From the NCBI GenBank assembly GCA_947179155.2, contig OX359273.1, positions 16,438,875 to 16,502,874 of the forward strand: a stretch of 64,000 nt of DNA, read 5' to 3'. This document shows, piece after piece, positions 60,450 to 64,000 of the stretch; the stretch's first letter is position 1, and every line of letters starts with the position of its first letter. The notes under the pieces are model-generated. The model was not told the DNA's origin, did not search any database, and saw only the letters and a program-made list of their open reading frames with translations. The position numbers and the translations under genes were made by a program. Origin of the DNA: Hedera helix (Eukaryota; Streptophyta; Magnoliopsida; Apiales; Araliaceae).

Positions 60450-60749
60450 CCCTTGCTTATATTATCAATTTTAGCTAAGCTTGAGGTTTCAGAAGGAAAT
60501 AAGAAAAATACAGGCAAAGGTAAAGCCCAAGATTAGCTTAATTGTATTTAATTTCGTTTACCTATGTTGTAGACTTTATAAACTAAAAATTTTGTTTTAA
60601 GGTTGTAGAGACCTAGGATGATTGTAAAATGATCGTGTTAGTGTAATATTTATTTTTTGTGTATTCGGGTAGATAAATGTTATGCTTATGGTGGATTGTG
60701 AGCACTAAACCCAGGGTTGCAAGAGCCCGAATTTTGGGATGTCATAGGT

Positions 60750-60761
60750 TGGTATCAGAGC
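60750..60761 (+). promoter_or_regulatory. Primer-binding site of element F
   Basis: TGGTATCAGAGC, exact tRNA-Met type, three bases after the LTR end. Confidence 0.92.
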
Positions 60762-60957
60762 TATAGATTATAAACCTTAGGTTGGGGGGAAACCTTAGGG
60801 GTATGACCGGTAGAAGATAGTAAAACTCACATCGAGTTAGGAAATGAATTGTGAAACTTCAGTAAAGGGAGAACTTATAAAAGATCAGCTTATACGTTAT
60901 GTAGTAGAATAACATGATTTCTTCAAGATACTAATTATTATTTTTGGTGGTTGTAGG

Positions 60958-61478
60958 ATGTCAGAAGTTGGAGAATTTAGTAGGACTATTGAGGAGGTGT
61001 TCCTAGATATCCATACGGGTATGGAACAACCGGTAGAGATTGAGCCTGAAATAGATCCTGAGGAGGATCACATGGCTAAAGCCAATGGGGAGCTGGTAGC
61101 CGTGGAGGAGCCAGCTGATGTGGGCGAGTTTATAGCCGAAGCAGAGGTGCAGTACTATACTTCACCGGATGAGCTGTCAGTTGAGAATCATTGGGTAGAG
61201 CAGATGGCAGACGAGAATCTTAAGCTGGGGGGATAGGGTTAGGCATCTAGAAGAGGAGAATTAGACACACTAAGATATGGAAGAGCAATACAAGACAGTG
61301 GCATATTAGTTGATTGATAAGAACATGGAATTGGAGGATATAATTCGTCAGTTGCAGGAGGAGAACCATGGTTATCAGAACATGGTGGGACAGTATGAGT
61401 CACTCGTACATCATTTGATGGTGGGAATTACTGAGATGAATGAAAGCTGTCAAGAAGTTGAGCAAAAGCTAGATGAGC
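60958..61478 (+). pseudogene. Element F gag N-terminal region, cut by LTR B3
   Basis: ATG 60958 opens 92 codons (MSEVGEFSRTIEEVF...), acidic and Glu-rich, to a TAG at 61234-61236. In other frames coding-like sequence continues: MELEDIIRQLQEENHGYQ and ITEMNESCQEVEQKLDEL, a likely coiled coil as often found at the N-terminus of gypsy gag. The sequence ends at 61478 where LTR B3 starts. Gag identity is inferred from its place 196 bp after the PBS; the capsid core is not present. Confidence 0.6.
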
Positions 61479-64000
61479 TGTAACGACCCCGAAATTTACA
61501 TAAACTTATCCCTAATTTCGGTTCGTTAATAAACCTTTAATCACCTTATTTAATCTGTTAATTGACTTTACAACATCAATAACCAAATTTTTCGGTATAA
61601 ATTTTTTTTCCATCATTCTATTAAAATATTTTGGCATTTAAAATCTTTACATCTCGATCCTATTCCTAATTGTAAACCTTTACTTTTTACTTTAACTGTC
61701 AATCTCAGTTATTATCTGGTTTGACTCATAACCCCAATTGTAAACGTATGATAGTTCAAAATTTATAATTTAATATTACATCGGACTTCAGTTGTTATCT
61801 GCTTAGAATTTTTGGCATAATTCAATCAATACCATAATTATATACCTGTATAATCAAAATGCTTAAGTAACCCTTTAACAGTCCGATCAGGACTCATAAC
61901 AACACCGTTAACATATTAATAATTACTATAAGCCTTAATAATTTCAACCATAACGAATCATTATATCAGAAATTTAAAATAATTACATTATAACCTCAGT
62001 CGATGTTGTAACATAACTCTATTAGATCCCAATACTCTAGGATTCTCATTTTCACCTGCAAAATGTTAGTATTGGGCAAGGATGAGCACAACGGCTCAGC
62101 AAGTTCAACAGTTTACACATTTTATGCTTCATGTAGCATATAACAATTAACATGCTATGCGTGTGTCATACTTAACGTGTTGTGTAACTATTTCTACAAA
62201 TCATATTATATTTACCGTATTCATTACGATTTAACGGCTATACAGATTAAACATTGAACATCTTCAGAGGTACTCACATAACTGCACCAAGTGCACACAT
62301 TGATCAAATTATCAAGTAATCACATAACATATAATTTCATATACATTTGATCAATTTAATCATACATCAACAAATAAGCAAGTAGAAACAAGTACTGAAG
62401 AACTTGCATTGGTCCGTAGTCCACCGATTAGTATAACTCGGCCAAAATCGTCATCGTACAACCTATATTTAATATAGTCAATTATAAATCCAACACGTTA
62501 GTTTAGTTTAATAACATAACCGTATATGTCACTTAATATGTCAGACATAACTTGGCATGTCCGTTCGCCCATACTTATTTTCTAGTAATCTATCTCAATT
62601 CTTACATTAATGAATTAATATTTAAAAAAGTTACATATTAACCCAACCTCACACTAGTTAAATCATCATCTTAAAGTCTCTAGAACATCATTCAAGACTT
62701 TTCGACCAATTTTTAAAATTTCTGGATTATCCGACAAATTTCTGTAATTATTTATATATATAAAAACTATTATTTAATAGCTTTTAAAATATAAATAATT
62801 ACTCAACATACTTTTGTATCCCCCAAACATGATCAATATTTATCTTATATTATTATAAAAACTTTCACCAAGTTTCGTAATTTTTTAACATTCATAGAAT
62901 TTTTCATGAATTTTCACATATTTTTACATTAACTTTAAATAGTCATAAAATACAATAAATACCCATGCTCTACAATAATTTACCAAAATTTTTAGAAAAA
63001 TCAGAAATAATATTACAATATTTCTGTCTAGCAATATTTTCATCACAAAAATATTTTTAATAATTAAATTTTATGTTTTAATGCGCTAAAACTTCCAAAA
63101 TTCATAGAAATTATCTTGTTTATTATAAAATTACCGAATTTAAGTCCATTCCACACGAAATTTAATTATCTACAACTTTGTAGAAGGAAATATTTTCAGA
63201 TTCTGCACCAAAATTGATAGGATCTGAACAGATCCATTTTTTACCATGTTGAATCTTCCAAAATTCATAGTAATTAGCACGTTTATCCGAAAATTACAAA
63301 TCTTAAGTCCATTCCACACGAAATGTAATTCTATACAACTTTGTAAAAGGAAAAATTTTCAGATTATGCACCAAACAACACAGATCTAACAACTTATAAA
63401 ACCTGTCCAGAGAATAAAATTTTCTGGACAGTCACACTAAATAAATTCTTTCAAAAATGTTATGCTCCATAAAATGGTAAAATATTTTGGGTACTTCTAG
63501 ATAACTTTCATATCTACAACTTTGTAGTTTACACCCACTTTAAATTCCAAACACACGATGTTATATGATTTTTGCAAGCAAAAAAATCGCTGCAGATTCT
63601 GGGCAGACCATTTTTTTCGTCCTACCCAGTCTGCTACAAACGATCACTACACACAAACCACAAAAAATTTTTGTGATTTAATTTTTTTTTACAGAAATCT
63701 TACTTCTGTAGCTTTAATTTGATATATTACTCACTCTCTAACTCCAAAAACTCAATTTTTGAAAAATCCTCAACCGACAGCCACAAGAACCCATTTTCTG
63801 TGAATTTTGTGTTCTTCAACTTTCTTTATTTTACATTAATTCGTGAATCATCTAATAGATTTAATTAAATCTATAGTTAGACCATTACTCACAAGATTAA
63901 TCATGATTTACTATCATTAATCTCAATAAAAATTAACATATACCTAAGAGAACAAAGATTAATCAAGGGTTTAAGATAATACCTTCATGACTTCTATATT
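61479..64000 (-). mobile_element. LTR B3 (family B, incomplete at window end)
   Basis: Begins TGTAACGACCCCGAAATTTAC inside the F gag and shares with B1/B2 'taatttcggttcgttaataaa', 'ccaaatttttcggtataaat', the hairpin TGAGC-ACAACG-GCTCA (62083-62098) and 'cagcaagttcaacagttta'. The rest is AT-rich non-coding DNA running off the window. Orientation follows B1/B2, where this end is the LTR's 3' terminus. Confidence 0.7.

Larger units (their letters stand above)
57655..60746 (+). mobile_element. 5' LTR of gypsy element F (3.1 kb)
   Basis: TGTAATGACTAAG at 57655 to TTTGGGATGTCATA at 60746, then a PBS. Contains a (GA)22 tract (58442-58485) in a purine-rich leader-like region, a GC-rich island (59350-59465), AGGCAAGT at 59831-59838 and the hairpin at 60431-60449. 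Confidence 0.75.

Noticed and set aside
1..64000. tRNA, rRNA, CRISPR or bacterial-type operons
   Set aside because: None seen; sequences resembling tRNA ends are retroelement primer-binding sites.

Overview
This is a plant nuclear chromosomal window, most likely from a eudicot with a large, retrotransposon-filled genome. The evidence is low overall GC, a DYW-class pentatricopeptide repeat (PPR) gene with an intron, Stowaway-type MITEs, and several families of Ty3/gypsy elements carrying pol and chromodomain remnants, 3-5 kb LTRs and primer-binding sites of the TGGTATCAGAGC (initiator tRNA-Met) type. I could not fix the species from sequence alone.

Layout. (1) 1-6063: the 5' end of a minus-strand gypsy element (family 'A'), with gag start, PBS and a complete LTR; a 2.9-kb solo LTR of another type is nested in that LTR. 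(2) 6064-14734: the only real gene island. It holds a plus-strand gene for a lysine-rich, probably nuclear protein of unknown function, with a long repeat-rich 5' leader intron, and a convergent minus-strand DYW-type PPR gene. Two MITEs lie here. (3) 14735-34292: LTR debris on the minus strand: truncated LTR 'C1', LTR 'D1', an 'A' LTR fragment, and a large non-coding element ('B', LARD-like: long LTRs, PBS, about 2.4 kb internal region without ORFs). (4) 34293-38545: the degenerate pol region of a second A element (minus). (5) 38546-41646: its 5' LTR, rearranged into an inverted (fold-back) structure containing a 947-bp tandem duplication. (6) 41647-54368: a plus-strand non-coding element and its 3' LTR ('C2'), apparently split by a gypsy element 'E' (gag-pol and 3' LTR). 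(7) 54369-57654: LTR 'D2' plus non-coding internal DNA (minus). (8) 57655-61478: LTR, PBS and gag start of a plus-strand element 'F', cut by a third B-family LTR (61479 to window end).

How it fits together. Only the two host genes look functional. All gypsy coding regions carry stops or frameshifts. The most unusual material is non-coding: a module shared by the internal regions of three elements whose LTRs differ; a short hairpin kept at a fixed place in otherwise different LTRs; GC-rich islands at a similar LTR position; and the fold-back LTR. Family letters A-F are labels made here by eye; all homologies are by visual alignment and percent identities were not computed.
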